A stretch of DNA of 64,000 nucleotides, taken from assembly GCA_015178975.1 (NCBI GenBank), contig WHVD01000050.1, positions 186,001 through 250,000 of the forward strand, in the 5' to 3' direction. Shown in pieces: positions 1 through 11,004 of the stretch (position 1 is its first letter; each line of letters starts with the position of its first letter). Under the pieces are notes generated by a model, which worked only from the letters and a program-made list of their open reading frames with translations, made no database searches and had not been told where the DNA came from. Made by a program: the position numbers and the translations under genes. The stretch is from Hysterangium stoloniferum. Taxonomy: Eukaryota; Basidiomycota; Agaricomycetes; Hysterangiales; Hysterangiaceae.

Positions 1-119
1 GTGGGGGTGGAGTCCAAATCGTGACAGGTCATTTGACCAAAATGGGAATGGGGCTCAGTTAGAGTGATGACGGGTTTTCTGAGCGGGATCTGGTGACTGA
101 TGCATGGGATGAGGTCGAC
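1..119 (-). mobile_element. Part of an LTR of gypsy family B, cut off by the window edge and by gypsy element A
   Basis: Read on the minus strand, this stretch matches the middle of the gypsy-family LTR seen at about 49.32-49.44 kb, including the shared CATCAGTCACC and AATGACCTGTCA words. It continues the LTR piece at 6634-6816; the two were one LTR before gypsy element A inserted between them, with the 5-bp duplication TCGAC on both sides. The rest of the LTR lies left of the window. Confidence 0.8.
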
Positions 120-420
120 TGTCAGGGGACAATCTCAAGTTTTCTAAATTCATCCCTGACCTTCCTTAATATAGTCTCATAAGTCAAGGATAAGAGTACC
201 TTGTTTTTATCACATTTTCAAACTCAGCTGCACCTTTAGTTAGTCACTCGCTAGCCGAGGGTTCTTAGACTTTTCTCTTCGGATTCCCTCTGCTAGGTAA
301 GTAATAATGTACATTGTATGTATATAATAGATAGGTATAAAACTTACTTTGGATTCCCTCTGCTAGTGCCCCAACTCAGTCATAGTGCAAGTCAGTGTGG
401 TCTAGAGAGTCGCCCTTACA
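120..420 (+). repeat. Left LTR of gypsy element A
   Basis: Begins TGTCAGGGGAC and ends CCCTTACA; it is repeated almost exactly at 6329-6628. The 5-bp target duplication TCGAC lies immediately to the left. Confidence 0.95.
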
Positions 421-559
421 GAAGAAAAGTCTCACATCGAGTGACCGGAGTCACCGCCGCTATTTTTCGAATCATATTCAAGATCGCGAATTCAAACATT
501 TATACAGATCTAATCTACTTCGAGTTTACACATGGTCCCCTCCCCTCATTTTTACTATT

Positions 560-1700
560 ATGTCGACTTCTATTACTGATCCCCACCAGGTGCTGGAACA
601 GCACAGTAATGACATTCGAGATCTCCAAGCCTCCCAGAAGCAAAATACGGACCTGTTGCAGCAAATTCTTCAGCAACTCACTGTACAAACACAACCACCA
701 ACGAATCCTCCACAGCTGCCCACATTACCTACGTCGACCTCTGCTGCCATTTCGACCAACTCAGGCCCGAAGGTTCCATTTCCGAACGCGTATGATGGTG
801 ATCGATCTGGCAGACGTACCTTCTACAACTCGTGTCTGCTGTACATCAGCATGAATGGGTCGAAGTTCCAGACAGACGAGACAAACGTTCAATGGGTGGT
901 GTCATTCATGAAGATGGGTTGAGCCACCCTTTTTGCAAATCGGCTCATGAAGTCGTGGAGTCAAGGAGATGCGGTGCCGTCATGGGAGACCTTCATGCGG
1001 ATTCGAGCGCGAGTTCTTTCCAGCTGACGAAGCAGCTACGGCCCGTATCAAGTTAGAAGGAACAACGTACCATCAAGCCCGAAGAACGGTCGACAAGTAC
1101 ACAGATGAGTTTTGCGAACTCGTTGACCTTGCAGGTTACAAAGACGCGTTAGCCATTGTGATGAAATATCGACACGGCCTCTTACCGAATATCCAGACCC
1201 AGGTTGCGACGATGGAGAACTGCCCGAAGGACGACAACGAGCAAGGCTGGTACGATGCCGCTTCCTGCTTCGACCGAAACCAAAATGCAAACGAAATTTT
1301 TCGTTCAGCAGGCATCACAATGCGACCGATCGCACTGAAACCTTCGACGTTCCCTCGCGTCGTTCCCCCACTTCCCCCACATCCTACGTCAACACTACCC
1401 TCCTCTAGGCTGATCGACGTAATGGACGTTGATGTGACCAAAGGCTGGGGTCTTCCCTCAACACTCTGTTTCGAGTGTTGTCAGCCAGGTCATCTCAGTC
1501 GTGACTGCCCTCGAAAACTACAAAGAATCCGCTCCCTACTTACTAGCCTTGATGAAGAGGGACAGGACATGGCCATGGACATCCTTCTTGCAGAAGCGGA
1601 TGTCCGAATTGCCTGTAGTAGGGTGGCCGAAGCAGATGACTCTCCTAGAGGGGCTGACCTACAGCCTGCTTCGGGTTTTCCCAACTGCAGCGAGTGAAGG
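560..1700 (+). mobile_element. gag region of gypsy A
   Basis: The region encodes a capsid-like segment and, near 1466-1512, a retroviral-type zinc knuckle (CX2CX4HX4C: Cys, Cys, His, Cys in CFECCQPGHLSRDC). This is the nucleocapsid motif that ends Ty3/gypsy gag. The region is broken. Confidence 0.8.
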
Positions 1701-1949
1701 GTATGCCCTCGCTGCCACTTTCAAATAGATTCAGTGTCCTCTCTGTTGATGATGTATGTACAGTTAATACATCAGAAGTTGAACCTCTGTTGAGTGAGGA
1801 CACTGGAATTCAAGTCATACCTAATCCACCCAAGTCTCCCTCAGTCCATTCACATCGTAGAAGACCAGTTTGGGAACGTCGTCTTCCAAAATCTCTCATT
1901 ATTGCCTCAATGGCAACTGCGAAATAATTACACCTAAAAGTCGAGCTCC

Positions 1950-2400
1950 AAACAACTGACACTGGTCTTCTCCAATCGACTCGTGCATTGGTTGATTGTG
2001 GTGCAACTGGTCTATTCATTGACCGAGACTATGTGTATGAAAACAGAATTGCCACACGATCACTCATCTACCCAATTCATATATACAATGTTGATGGGAC
2101 ACCCAATGAAGCAGGTTCAATCACTGAAGTTGCTGAGTTGGTCCTCCGCTACAAGGATCACTCAGAAAAGGCATTGTTTGCAGTCACCAAGCTTGGGAAG
2201 GAATCCCTTTTACTTGGCTATACCTGGCTTCGGGATCACAACCCAGAGATCAATTGGCAGACACAAGAAGTCAAAATGACCCGTTGTAACCCACACTGTA
2301 AAGAGTGTAAAATCTCAACCCTCAGGGCACGTGAAGAGATTAGATGTTTACAAGCTTGTAGAGATGCCCCTGCCCCAGTCTTCACATCTGAGGAAACAGA
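1950..2400 (+). mobile_element. Aspartic protease region of gypsy A
   Basis: A pepsin-like retroviral protease motif is visible near 1985-2015 (LVDCGATGLFI, where the family usually has hydrophobic-D-S/T-G-A). The later LLGYTWLRDHNPEINW segment (about 2212-2256) is the known protease-to-RT linker motif of fungal gypsy elements. The region ends where the hairpin-rich insertion starts. Confidence 0.8.
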
Positions 2401-2405
2401 AGTGT

Positions 2406-3008
2406 GAAGAATGGTAGAAGTTCTAACCGTTCTATATACGAAGAATATCGACTGTTGAAGTACGATACTACAATGTATTGACTGTCTAAGTCTAATACGG
2501 ACCGAACGCGTATTGACTACTTAGTTCAATACGGTAGAGAGAAGTAGCTATCTAAAGTAAGGTAGATAGCTAGAACGAATAAGCAGAATCGACTGATTAA
2601 GTGCGATTCTGGACAACTGCTCGAGTGCAAGTAGATTAGTTAGAGAGTCGAATAATAGAGTAGCGTGGATGTAGTCCACGCGAGTTGAGATAGGGATTGA
2701 GTTTCGACTGATACAGTTCGAAACTCAGTTTGAATGAGTAGCTAAAGCCCGTCTGTGATGGTCGAGACGATACACCAATCACAACTTACAGGACACTAAC
2801 GGGTGTCTGGGTAAGTCGTGGTTGCGGTGTAAAAAGTGTCTGAGTTCTAAACTATGGGCACTAGAATACATAAGTCTGGTGTGTGTGTGCCCACAAGAGT
2901 CGATGTACCACATACATAGGTCGTCAAACTAATTATAGATATAATGAAAGAGAGAAAATAGAAATAATAAAGGAAATATAGTAAGAGCACATCCAACTAT
3001 ATTTCCTG
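2406..3008. repeat. Hairpin-rich insertion of unknown type inside gypsy A
   Basis: This non-coding block of about 600 bp separates the protease and reverse-transcriptase reg​ions and is flanked by AGTGT (2401-2405 and 3009-3013), a possible 5-bp target duplication. It is packed with short perfect inverted repeats: 2446-2467, 2475-2498, 2509-2533, 2545-2572 (10-bp stem), 2585-2610, 2663-2681, 2699-2726 and 2971-3007 (12-bp stem at the right edge). Four of the loops share ACTGNTNNAGT. It has no open reading frame worth noting. It does not show clean TG...CA LTR ends, so its class is open. Confidence 0.6.
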
Positions 3009-3013
3009 AGTGT

Positions 3014-4170
3014 ATTTTGCCATACCTCTCACAAGAAGAGCCAATTCCTGATTTACTACCTGATCAGTCTGATGAGGTTGAAGACCAAATAGAGGACTTA
3101 ATTGAAGATGGAGATCGGGTATTTGTCACGGTGCTGCACCCAGAACTGACTCCAAGTCAGATTCGAGCATCTGCCACAGTGTCTCAGTGACTAGCAGAGG
3201 CTAGTGCAAGGTTTAATACACCAAGCCCAAAAGGTTTTCGAGACATTGTCCCTGAGTATCTCCACACCTTTGAAAATGTGTTCTCCAAGGAGTCATTTAA
3301 TTCATTGCCTGATAGAAAACCTTGGGACCATGCAATTGAACTAATCCCTGATGCAAAGTCAACCAATTGCAAGGTCTACCCTATGTCCCTCAATGAACAG
3401 ACAGAGCTGGATATTTTTATTGCTGAAAACCTTGCAACTGGTTGGATACATCCTTCTAAGTCACCCATGGCATCCCCAGTTTTCTTCATCAAGAAGAAGG
3501 ATGGCTCCCTTCGACTTGTACAAGACTATCGTGCATTGAATGCCCAAACCATAAAAAATCGATATCCACTCCCACTTATTTCAGAACTGGTGAATCGATT
3601 AAAAGGGGCATGGTATTTCACAAAACTTGATGTCAGATGGGGCTACAACAATGTTCACATTAAGGATGGCGATGAGTGGAAGGCTGCTTTCCGAACAAAT
3701 AGAGGGTTGTTTGAACCCTTAGTCATGTTTTTTGGCCTCACTAATAGCCCAGAAACCTTTCAGACTATGATCAATGACATCTTCTGAGATTTGATTGCAG
3801 AAGGAGTTGTCTGTGTCTACCTGGATGACATCCTCATTTTCACCAGGACGCTTGAGGAACATCGGCGTGTCCTATTACTGGTTCTAGAGTGTCTTTGCAA
3901 GTATAAGCTCTACCTTAAGCCAGAGAAATGTGAGTTTGAAAAGACAAAGATTGAATATCTTGGTCTAGTCATCTCTGAAAACAAAGCAGAGATGGACCCA
4001 ATCAAGGTGTCAGGTGTATGTGATTGGCCCACTCCTACCAGTCAGAAAGAGGTACAGGCATTCCTTGGTTTTGCCAACTTCTATAGGCGATTCATATCAG
4101 ATTTCTCCCACCATGCGCGACCACTGTTTGATCTCACAAAAAGGAAACCAACTGGAGGTGGACCATGACA
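3014..4170 (+). mobile_element. Reverse transcriptase region of gypsy A
   Basis: Ty3/gypsy RT landmarks are visible in order: the SPMASPVFFIKKKDGSLR fingers motif (about 3460-3513), LPLISELVNRL, a TKLDVRWGYNN palm segment and the YLDDIL catalytic motif (about 3818-3836). Beyond it the GFANFYRRFI motif (about 4067-4096) leads to the connection to RNase H. The region is broken. Confidence 0.9.
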
Positions 4171-4530
4171 GAGGACAATGCCTTCCTTCTCCTCAAGGAT
4201 CTGGTTACAAATGCACCAATTCTGACAATGCCTGATGATTCAAAACCATTTAGAGTTGAAGCTGACTCATCAGACTATGCCACTGGAGCAGTCCTCTCAC
4301 AACAGCTGGATGATGGAAAGTGGCATCCTGTTGCCTTTTACTCAAAAAGCCTGTCAGCTGTTGAACACAATTATGAGATCCATGACAAAGAGATGCTGGC
4401 AGTGATTCATGCCTTTGATGAGTGGAGACATTTCCTAGAGGGGCACGGCACTCAGTGGAGGTATGGACTGATCACAAAAACCTCGAGTACTTCATGTCCT
4501 CAAAAAAGCTAAACCGAAGACAGGCCTGAT
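4165..4530 (+). mobile_element. RNase H region of gypsy A
   Basis: Typical Ty3/gypsy RNase H words are present: EADSSDYATGAVLSQ (about 4258-4302), PVAFYSKSLS and NYEIHDKEMLAVI. The region follows reverse transcriptase directly and precedes the integrase, as in the family. It is broken at its distal end. Confidence 0.85.
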
Positions 4531-4559
4531 GGTCGCTGTTCCTGGCACGTTTTGATTTC

Positions 4560-5740
4560 CAACTGCATCACCGACCAGGGCACTCTATGGGTAAAACAGA
4601 TGCACTCTCTCGCCGGTCTGACCATGGTTCAGGTGAAGGAGACAACTCAAACATCACTCTACTTAAGCCAGAGTTCTTTGCAATTCGAGCCATGGAGGGT
4701 GTATCAATACATGGGCCAGAACGTGAATTCCTCACTGCTATTCGCCAAGGAAATGAGAAGGGTGAACAGGAGGAAGCGGTGATCAAGGCAGTGAAGGAAC
4801 TCCGGAAATCTGGTGGCCAATCTATCAGATTAATGGAATGGTCAGAGGAAGATGGATTGGTGTTGTATTGGGGTAAAATATATGTCCCAACCGACCCAGA
4901 ACTGAGGCGTAGGATTGTGGAACAGCACCATGACTCTCGGGTTGCTGGCCATGCAGGACGATGGAAGACTTTAGAGCTAGTAAGTCGCAACTTCTGGTGG
5001 CCAGGCATATCATGATATATAGGGCAATATGTCAAGACCTGTGACACATGTATACGCACCAAGTTCCAGCGTCGAATGCCAATTGGGGAATTACACCCAA
5101 ACACCACACCAGCAGACTGATGGGATACAACCAGTGTTGACTTCATAGTTGACCTTCCTGAATCTCAAGGATATGATTCAGTTATGGTAATTGTAGATCT
5201 CATGACAAAGTGGGGACATTTCCTGCCCACACACACAACTGTTGACTCTGTGGGTGCAGCTCGGATCTTTTTTAAGGATGTGTGGAAGCATCATGGACTC
5301 CCACAGAGAATCATCTCAGATCGTGGATCACAGTTTGCAAGCCATTTCACTCGGGAATTATATCAGCTCCTTGGGATTCAACCAGCCTATTCCACAGCCT
5401 ACCACCCTCAAACTGATGGACAAACTGAACGAGTCAACCAAGAGCTTGAGACATATCTACGGATTTTTGTGAATCAGCACCAATCAGACTGGGTTGACCT
5501 TCTCCCACTTGCAGAATTTCAATACAACAACCATATCCATGCATCTACACAACAGACACCATTCATGTTAGACTGTGGACGTCATCCACGAATGGGTTTT
5601 GAACCAAACCTTCAATCCAGCAAGGTGGAATCGGCAATCGATTTTCGAGATCAAATGGCTGAAACTCTTGAGGAGTCAAAAGCAGCATTGGCTAAAGCAA
5701 AGGACGAGATGACAAAGTACCACAACCGTCGGTGAACCCC
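4560..5740 (+). mobile_element. Integrase region of gypsy A
   Basis: The HHCC zinc-binding region (about 4920-5085: H-x-S-R-V-A-G-H-A-G and later C-x2-C) is followed by the DDE core: VDLMTKWGHF near 5191, SDRGSQFAS near 5318 and the HPQTDGQTERVNQELE segment near 5404. The spacing agrees with Ty3/gypsy integrases. The region is broken. Confidence 0.9.
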
Positions 5741-5984
5741 AGCACCAAACTTCAAGGCAGGAGACCAAGTTTTCCTAGATGCCAGTGATATTCAAATGGC
5801 CCAACCCTCAAAGAAGCTTTCACACCTTCGGTTAGGGCCATTCAAGATACTTGAACAGGTCTCACCAATTGCCTATAGGTTGGAACTGCCCAAGTCAATG
5901 AATAGACTCCACCCAGTATTCAATGTGGTGAAACTGACACCAAAAATTGAGGATCCAATCATTGGCTGCCATTCTCAACCACCA

Positions 5985-6165
5985 CCAGATCCAATAGTAG
6001 TGGAAGGAGAAGTGGAGTATGAAGTTGAGAAGGTATTGGATAGTAGATGGAGATATGGGCAAATTGAATACCTCATAAAATGGCAAGGCTTTGGCATGGA
6101 ACATAATAGCTGGGAACCAGGATATATGGTATTCGCTCCCACTCTGACAGCAGACTTCCACACAT
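5985..6165 (+). mobile_element. Chromodomain of gypsy A
   Basis: A chromodomain is readable: VEGEVEYEVEKVLDSR followed by YLIKWQGFGMEHNSWEP. It has the aromatic-cage and W-E-P signature that chromoviruses carry at the integrase C-terminus, where it is known to steer integration towards marked chromatin. This places element A in the chromovirus branch. Confidence 0.9.
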
Positions 6166-6315
6166 GACATCCAGAGGCAGTAACAACTCAGGGCCTTATT
6201 CGAGGATCAAGACAACCTCCAAACACCATAGTACGAGTGACCCAGATTTCAGAGTTTCAAAAGGTCAAGCCTGGACTTTATTGGCAGCAACAGCATGTCA
6301 GGATGCCACATCTTA

Positions 6316-6328
6316 AAAGGGGGGGTGA
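6316..6328 (+). promoter_or_regulatory. Polypurine tract of gypsy A
   Basis: AAAAGGGGGGGTGA lies directly before the right LTR start TGTCAGG. This is the expected position and composition of the plus-strand primer of an LTR retrotransposon. Confidence 0.85.
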
Positions 6329-6628
6329 TGTCAGGGGACAATCTCAAGTTTTCTAAATTCATCCCTGACCTTCCTTAATATAGTCTCATAAGTCAAGGAT
6401 AAGAGTACCTTGTTTTTATCACATTTTCAAACTCAGCTGCACCTTTAGTTAGTCACTCGCTAGCTGAGGGTTCCTTAGACTTTTCTCTTCGGATTCCCTC
6501 TGCTAGGTAAGTAATAATGTACATTATGTATATAATAGATAGGTATAAAACTTACTTCAGATTCCCTCTGCTAGTGCCCCAACTCAGTCATAGTGCAAGT
6601 CAGTGTGGTCTAGAGAGTCGCCCTTACA
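6329..6628 (+). repeat. Right LTR of gypsy element A
   Basis: Nearly identical to 120-420, ending CCCTTACA. The target duplication TCGAC follows at 6629-6633. Confidence 0.95.
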
Positions 6629-6633
6629 TCGAC

Positions 6634-6816
6634 ATAGACAGGGACGGAGTCTGGTGGGAATTCCGGTGACTGATACACCACATAATGAAGTCAAATGTAG
6701 ACAAGTCTGATGTATGGAGTCCAGCAGGAATTTCAGTGAACTGACAATGGGTGCATATAGGGTGCGGGTGCATATAAGTTAGTGCCCAGAGTCTGGTGGG
6801 AATTCCGGTTGTAACA
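6634..6816 (-). mobile_element. Start of an LTR of gypsy family B, interrupted by gypsy A
   Basis: On the minus strand it begins TGTTACAACCGGAATTCC at 6816 and matches the LTR starting at 49,133 (same ACTCTGGGCA...TAACTTATA order). It abuts the gag fragment at 6817, so it is either the 3' LTR of that element after loss of pol or a separate LTR inserted into gag. Its continuation is at 119-1. Confidence 0.8.
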
Positions 6817-7178
6817 CCAATTCTTCAACAAATGCATTCCAATCTTCAAGCCAGTTTGATTCTTCCTCAGTAAGTCTACTAAATGCCAGTTCAAACCACT
6901 TCAATGTGGATCCCAAGAGATAGGATAGTGCATAATTGACTTTTCATGAGTCCATGGGAAATGTGGCAAGTCAATCATGGAAATTAAAACAGCACTGCAT
7001 GAGGAATGTTGACAGTTTGTTGGGGTTGGAGCCATTAAAAGCTTCTGGAGCATTGACTTTTGATCATGGGGGTTCTTGATCTTTTTTCTTCCTTTCTTCA
7101 AGCAAGTAGGTTATAAATTTGTTTACAGTACATGCTAGGGCATCGGAAGTGGGGTCCTTGACACACAGTCATTGGATA
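6817..7178 (-). mobile_element. gag fragment of gypsy family B, distal part
   Basis: Minus-strand translation shows the Retrotrans_gag-like segment around VNAPEAFNGSNPNKL and LSYLLGSTLKWFELAF, typical of fungal Ty3/gypsy capsid. It is separated from its proximal part (8746-8965) by Tc1-like element 1, which inserted at a TA. The region is broken and no pol follows. Confidence 0.8.
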
Positions 7179-8745
7179 CAATGGCTCAAAAAATTGTTTC
7201 AATGTTTTGTTGTTTTGGAAAGATTGATTCACAATACAAATACCAGAGATCAGACAATTCTCAAAAATTACCCAATATAGTCTTGGCTTATGTGATTTGA
7301 ATCCAAATTGGTGAAATACTAAATAACACAAAATAATCACTCATTGGAACAATTTTTTGACCCTCTATTATTTTGACAGAAAAGCTACTATTTCAGTAAA
7401 AATATAAGTCTAAACCACTTGTGAGAATAATAAACATGTCAATGTGACTTTGTTTACATCTATTTGACATGTTGACAGTTGGTTCAACCACTCCTGTGTC
7501 ATTCCCACCATGAAAGCTATTTCTGCTGCTCAGCACTTTACTATTATCTTTATTCTTCAAGAGGGGTATTCCTACAATCAAATCCAGACTAAAATTGGTT
7601 TAGGAAGGGCTACAATCAGCCAGATCAAGGTTGAAGTGCTTGTAGATAAAGAAAACAACCTAACTAACCATCCTTCTAAACTTACTACTTATAATAAATA
7701 ATCAATTGTCTATTAAATTAGCTCTGGAGACCTTGACAATGCTCTTCAAGCTACCCAATTCATTAATTCTCTCATCCCCAGCTCTGTCACTTCCCAAACT
7801 GTCAGGAATATATTCAAGAAAAATGGTGTTTACTCTTCAATGAAGAAGAAAGTATCCATGTTGAAGAAGACTCATCATCAGAAGTGACTTGAGTTTGCTC
7901 AGTACCATGAAAACTGGACTGTGGAGGACTTCAAAAGGATGTTGTAGACAGATGAGACTAAGATCAACTGAATTGGATCTGATGGAAAGGTATATGTTTG
8001 GAAAGAATGGGGGGAACCAATATCTAACTGAACAACAACACCAACTGTCAAGTATGGAGGAAGAAATAATCTCATGGTATGGGGCTCTATGGGGTGGAAT
8101 GGTGTGGGAAGGTTTGTGGAGGTTCAGGGAACAATGGATGCTGGTCAGTATGTGGAGATTTTGGAGGATGGAGTGATAGAAAGCTTTGGAATGCTAGAAA
8201 TGGAGGGGACAAACATTATTTTCAACAGGACAATGATCCAAAACATACATCTAGGAAGGCCAAACAGTGGTTTGAAGACAATGACATTCAAGTACTATCC
8301 TGGCCTGCCTAGTCCCCTGATCTAATCCCATTGAACACCTTTGAGAACACCTCAACCATCACATGCAACAATGTAGCTTTTATGGTGGTAGGGAAGGCAA
8401 GGAGTGGTTGAACCAGCTGTCAACATATCAAACAGATGTAAACAAAGTCACATGTCATGTTTATTATTCTTACAAGTGGTTTAGACTTATATTTTTACTG
8501 AAATAGTAGCTTTTCTGTCAAAATGATAGAGGGTCAAAAAATTGTTCCAATGAGTGATTATTTTGTTTTATTTATTATTCCACCAATTTGGATTCAAATT
8601 ACATAGGCCAAGTGACACATTCAAGCTAAGATGCTGTACTACATATATTGGGTAATTTTTTGAGAATTGTCTGATCTCTGGTATTTGTATTGTGAATGGA
8701 TCCAGCCAAAACAACAAAACATTGGAATGATTTTTTGAGCCACTG
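7179..8745 (+). mobile_element. Tc1/mariner-like DNA transposon 1, inactive, in gypsy B gag
   Basis: A 1567-bp element flanked by TA (7177-7178 and 8746-8747). The terminal inverted repeats are very long, about 320-345 bp (about 7179-7495 and 8400-8745), beginning CAATGGCTCAAAAAATTG on the left and ending GAGCCACTG on the right. Each TIR carries an inverted copy of the terminal motif near its inner part (7343-7365; 8525-8550). It encodes a degraded Tc1-type transposase on the plus strand. Confidence 0.92.
7510..8400 (+). pseudogene. Degraded Tc1-like transposase of element 1
   Basis: The start is an ATG at 7510 (MKAISAAQHFTIIFIL), followed by an N-terminal helix-turn-helix (IGLGRATISQIK). 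Downstream parts in three frames show the DDE catalytic blocks: TDETKIN-GSDGKVYVWK around 7950, MVWGSMGWNGVGRFVEV around 8075-8125, and FQQDNDPKHTSRKAKQWF around 8217-8270 with the second catalytic Asp. Stops occur after about 63 codons, within the first DDE block, and near the last block, and the frame shifts at least once, so it cannot make a working enzyme. The family cuts and pastes at TA sites. The coding start MKA(I/L) is shared with the transposases of the other two Tc1-like elements in this window. Confidence 0.88.
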
Positions 8746-8965
8746 TAGTTGGGGGGTTGGGGACAGTCTTGCCCTTGTTGGTGGCCATGGACTTGTCATC
8801 ATTTTCAGAATCATCTAGCTTCTCTGATACTTCCTCAATATTAGATTTGTCCATGGTGGTAAACTGGATTCTGGGTGACTGACTGGTGTACAGAACAAGT
8901 GGGGATCAGAGAGTAGATGGTCCAGGTTGGTCTGGTTGTTCAGGTGCCTTTCTTCTTGGTGGCAT
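8746..8965 (-). mobile_element. gag fragment of gypsy family B, proximal part
   Basis: On the minus strand it begins with ATG at 8965 (MPPRRKAPEQP) and runs through acidic text such as SEKLDDSENDDKSMA to the TA where Tc1-like element 1 inserted. It is preceded by the 5' LTR at 9002-9773 and a short leader, the expected LTR-leader-gag order. The region is broken. Confidence 0.8.
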
Positions 8966-9001
8966 GACCAAAACAATCTGTGAGCTGCAATCATAAAATA
9001 C

Positions 9002-9773
9002 TGTTAATCTCTGGGCTTACAAGTAGAGTCTGGTGGGAAACCTGTGGATAGTCTAGGAGACAGGTAGGACTTGGCTTCAGCTTACAATATATCCTGCACC
9101 CTCATGAGATCATAATGTCCAATTTCAAAAGGGACAGATGGAAAGTCTGGGAAGTCTGAAAGGACAAAGGGATAGTGATGGGAAGTCAGAGGACTATTGG
9201 GCAGAGGGCCCATGGGTTCCAAGGGTATGAATAGAGATTTAACTAATGCAAAGTATGGAGGTAACTTAATTGATTTTCTGATTGGGTTGTAAATACAAAT
9301 TTGTCTAGTTTATATAGATGAGTCATACTATAATCTGTTCATTGTGTGTGGTTTGGACCCATATATACCCACATGTACTTACCGTAGTGCTATCTGTGTG
9401 TTGGCAATCTACCACTGCTGGTCATTGAAGTTTGAGTCTGAGTCTGAGTTTGGTCACTCCTGGTGACTTCTGTCTCCTCATATCATCTACATTTTCTAAC
9501 ATAATCCTGGGAGGACAGATAAACAAATAACAGGGCAGAAGACAGGGAATGGGCAGGGGTGGCTGAAGTCTGGGAAAAGTCCAAGATGAATCCAGGAACA
9601 TGCACATGGAACATACTAGTTTAACTGACAACCAGGTACCACAACTGATCAGGGTGGATATTTCATACAGTATATTGTGAGAGCCAGGATCTCCAGGCAG
9701 GTTCAGGTCACTGATTCATATGAAAAAGGAGTAATGGAGGTTCCAGGTCCCAGCAGGTAGTCCAGTCCTAACA
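9002..9773 (-). repeat. 5' LTR of gypsy family B element (minus strand)
   Basis: Read on the minus strand it starts TGTTAGGACTGG at 9773 and ends ...AGATTAACA at 9002. Its last 85 bases match the end of the solo LTR at 10,141-10,620, and its start resembles that LTR's start. It lies directly upstream of the gag fragment on the same strand. Confidence 0.8.
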
Positions 9774-11004
9774 CCATACTAACAATGGAACAGGACCCAT
9801 GCACTGCTGAGGAGTGCATATTGATGGCCAACAAGCCTTACTGCAAACTCCTCAGATCCATCATGTATGCCCAAATTACCACACATCCTGACCTTGCATA
9901 TGCTGTATCAACACTTGGCAAGTTTGCTTCAGACCCTAGGAAAACACATTGGAATGCACCGACCCATGTCCTTCAATATATCAAAGGAACACTCAATTAA
10001 TCAATCATGTACAGAGGTATACATAAGGATCTAGCCCCAGTTGGCTATGCTGATGCAGACTATGCTGAGGACATAGACATACACCACTCTTGCACTGGGC
10101 ATGTGTTCAACCAAGCTGGAGGACCCACAGTGTGGGGTTCTGTTATGACTGGAAAACCTGCCAGGACCCAGACCCCATCCTATATGTGCCGACTCTCTGT
10201 ATCTTACAAATGATGCACTGGATTCCACCTGGACATTCCAGACCCCCTTGTTCTCAATCTGTCTTTGCCCATTTGTCATCTGGTTTAGTTTACCACCATG
10301 TTTCCCTATTTGTCTGACATCTGGTTTATTGTGTTATTGTACTCTTGATATGTCTTTTTGTATGTCTAGTACAATAATCTACTAGTCTATGTATATAGTC
10401 CAGTAGTTATTTGTAAATACAATCCAATCAGAAAATTGACTTAGTTTCTACTTGTCTTTTGCTCCCTGTGTATTCTCAGAACCCATGGGTTTCCCATCTG
10501 CTCCTTTTTGAAATTGGAGAATGCAATCTGCAATGGCACAGCACATAAGCTGAAGCCATGTCCTTCTCAGAATATCCACAGGTTTACCCAGAGACCCACC
10601 TGTGAGCCCCGCACTTAACAGGTTCCCAGTACCAACCTACAGTCACATTATCTACAACAGAAGCAGAATATATGGCACTCACAAGGGCAATGAAGCAAAT
10701 CCTCTGGATGTACTCCACAATTGATGAGGTCAGATACCTGCAACCAAAGCCAGCTAGATTGTATAATGACAGCTCAGGCACAGTCCTACTGACAAAAAAT
10801 ACAAAACATAATACTTGGGTCAAGTACATTGACATCCAGTACCACTACATCTGTAAGTGGGTCAAGGAGGGGGAGGTAGATGTCCTGTGAGTCACATCTG
10901 CTGATAACCTGGCAGACATCTTCACAAAACAGCTCCCTAAGTTGCTCTTCCAGAAGCACTGCACCTTCTTACATCCTTGTGAGGGCACATCAAGCCAGGG
11001 AGAG
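9774..11004 (+). mobile_element. Ty1/copia pol fragment (end of RT plus RNase H), interrupted
   Basis: The plus strand encodes the tail of copia reverse transcriptase (YCKLLRSIMYAQITTHPDLAYA) and RNase H landmarks: GYADADYAED near 10,043, STTEAEYMALTRA near 10,655-10,690, and the ADNLADIFTKQLPK end near 10,900-10,940. The RNase H part is split by a 480-bp solo LTR (10,141-10,620). The left end is cut by the gypsy B LTR. This is an old, broken fragment. Confidence 0.9.
10141..10620 (+). repeat. Solo LTR of the gypsy B family in copia RNase H
   Basis: It runs from TGTTATGACTGG to CACTTAACA, 480 bp, with a perfect 5-bp target duplication GGTTC at 10,136-10,140 and 10,621-10,625. The end matches the LTR at 9002-9773. 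No internal sequence remains, so it is a solo LTR left by recombination. Confidence 0.93.

Larger units (their letters stand above)
120..6628 (+). mobile_element. Ty3/gypsy LTR retrotransposon A (chromovirus type), broken
   Basis: Complete in outline: two LTRs of about 300 bp, a gag region with a CCHC knuckle, protease, reverse transcriptase, RNase H, integrase and a C-terminal chromodomain, in the order known for Ty3/gypsy chromoviruses. It is flanked by the 5-bp target duplication TCGAC (115-119 and 6629-6633). A polypurine tract lies just before the right LTR. The two LTRs differ by about three substitutions and two short indels, so the insertion is fairly young. The coding part is broken in several places and also carries a foreign insertion of about 600 bp between protease and reverse transcriptase. 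It is inserted inside an LTR of gypsy family B. Confidence 0.95.

Noticed and set aside
2406-3008. Helitron, because of the hairpin at the right edge
   Set aside because: No CTRR terminus after the hairpin, no AT target preference, and AGTGT is present on both sides, while Helitrons make no target duplication.
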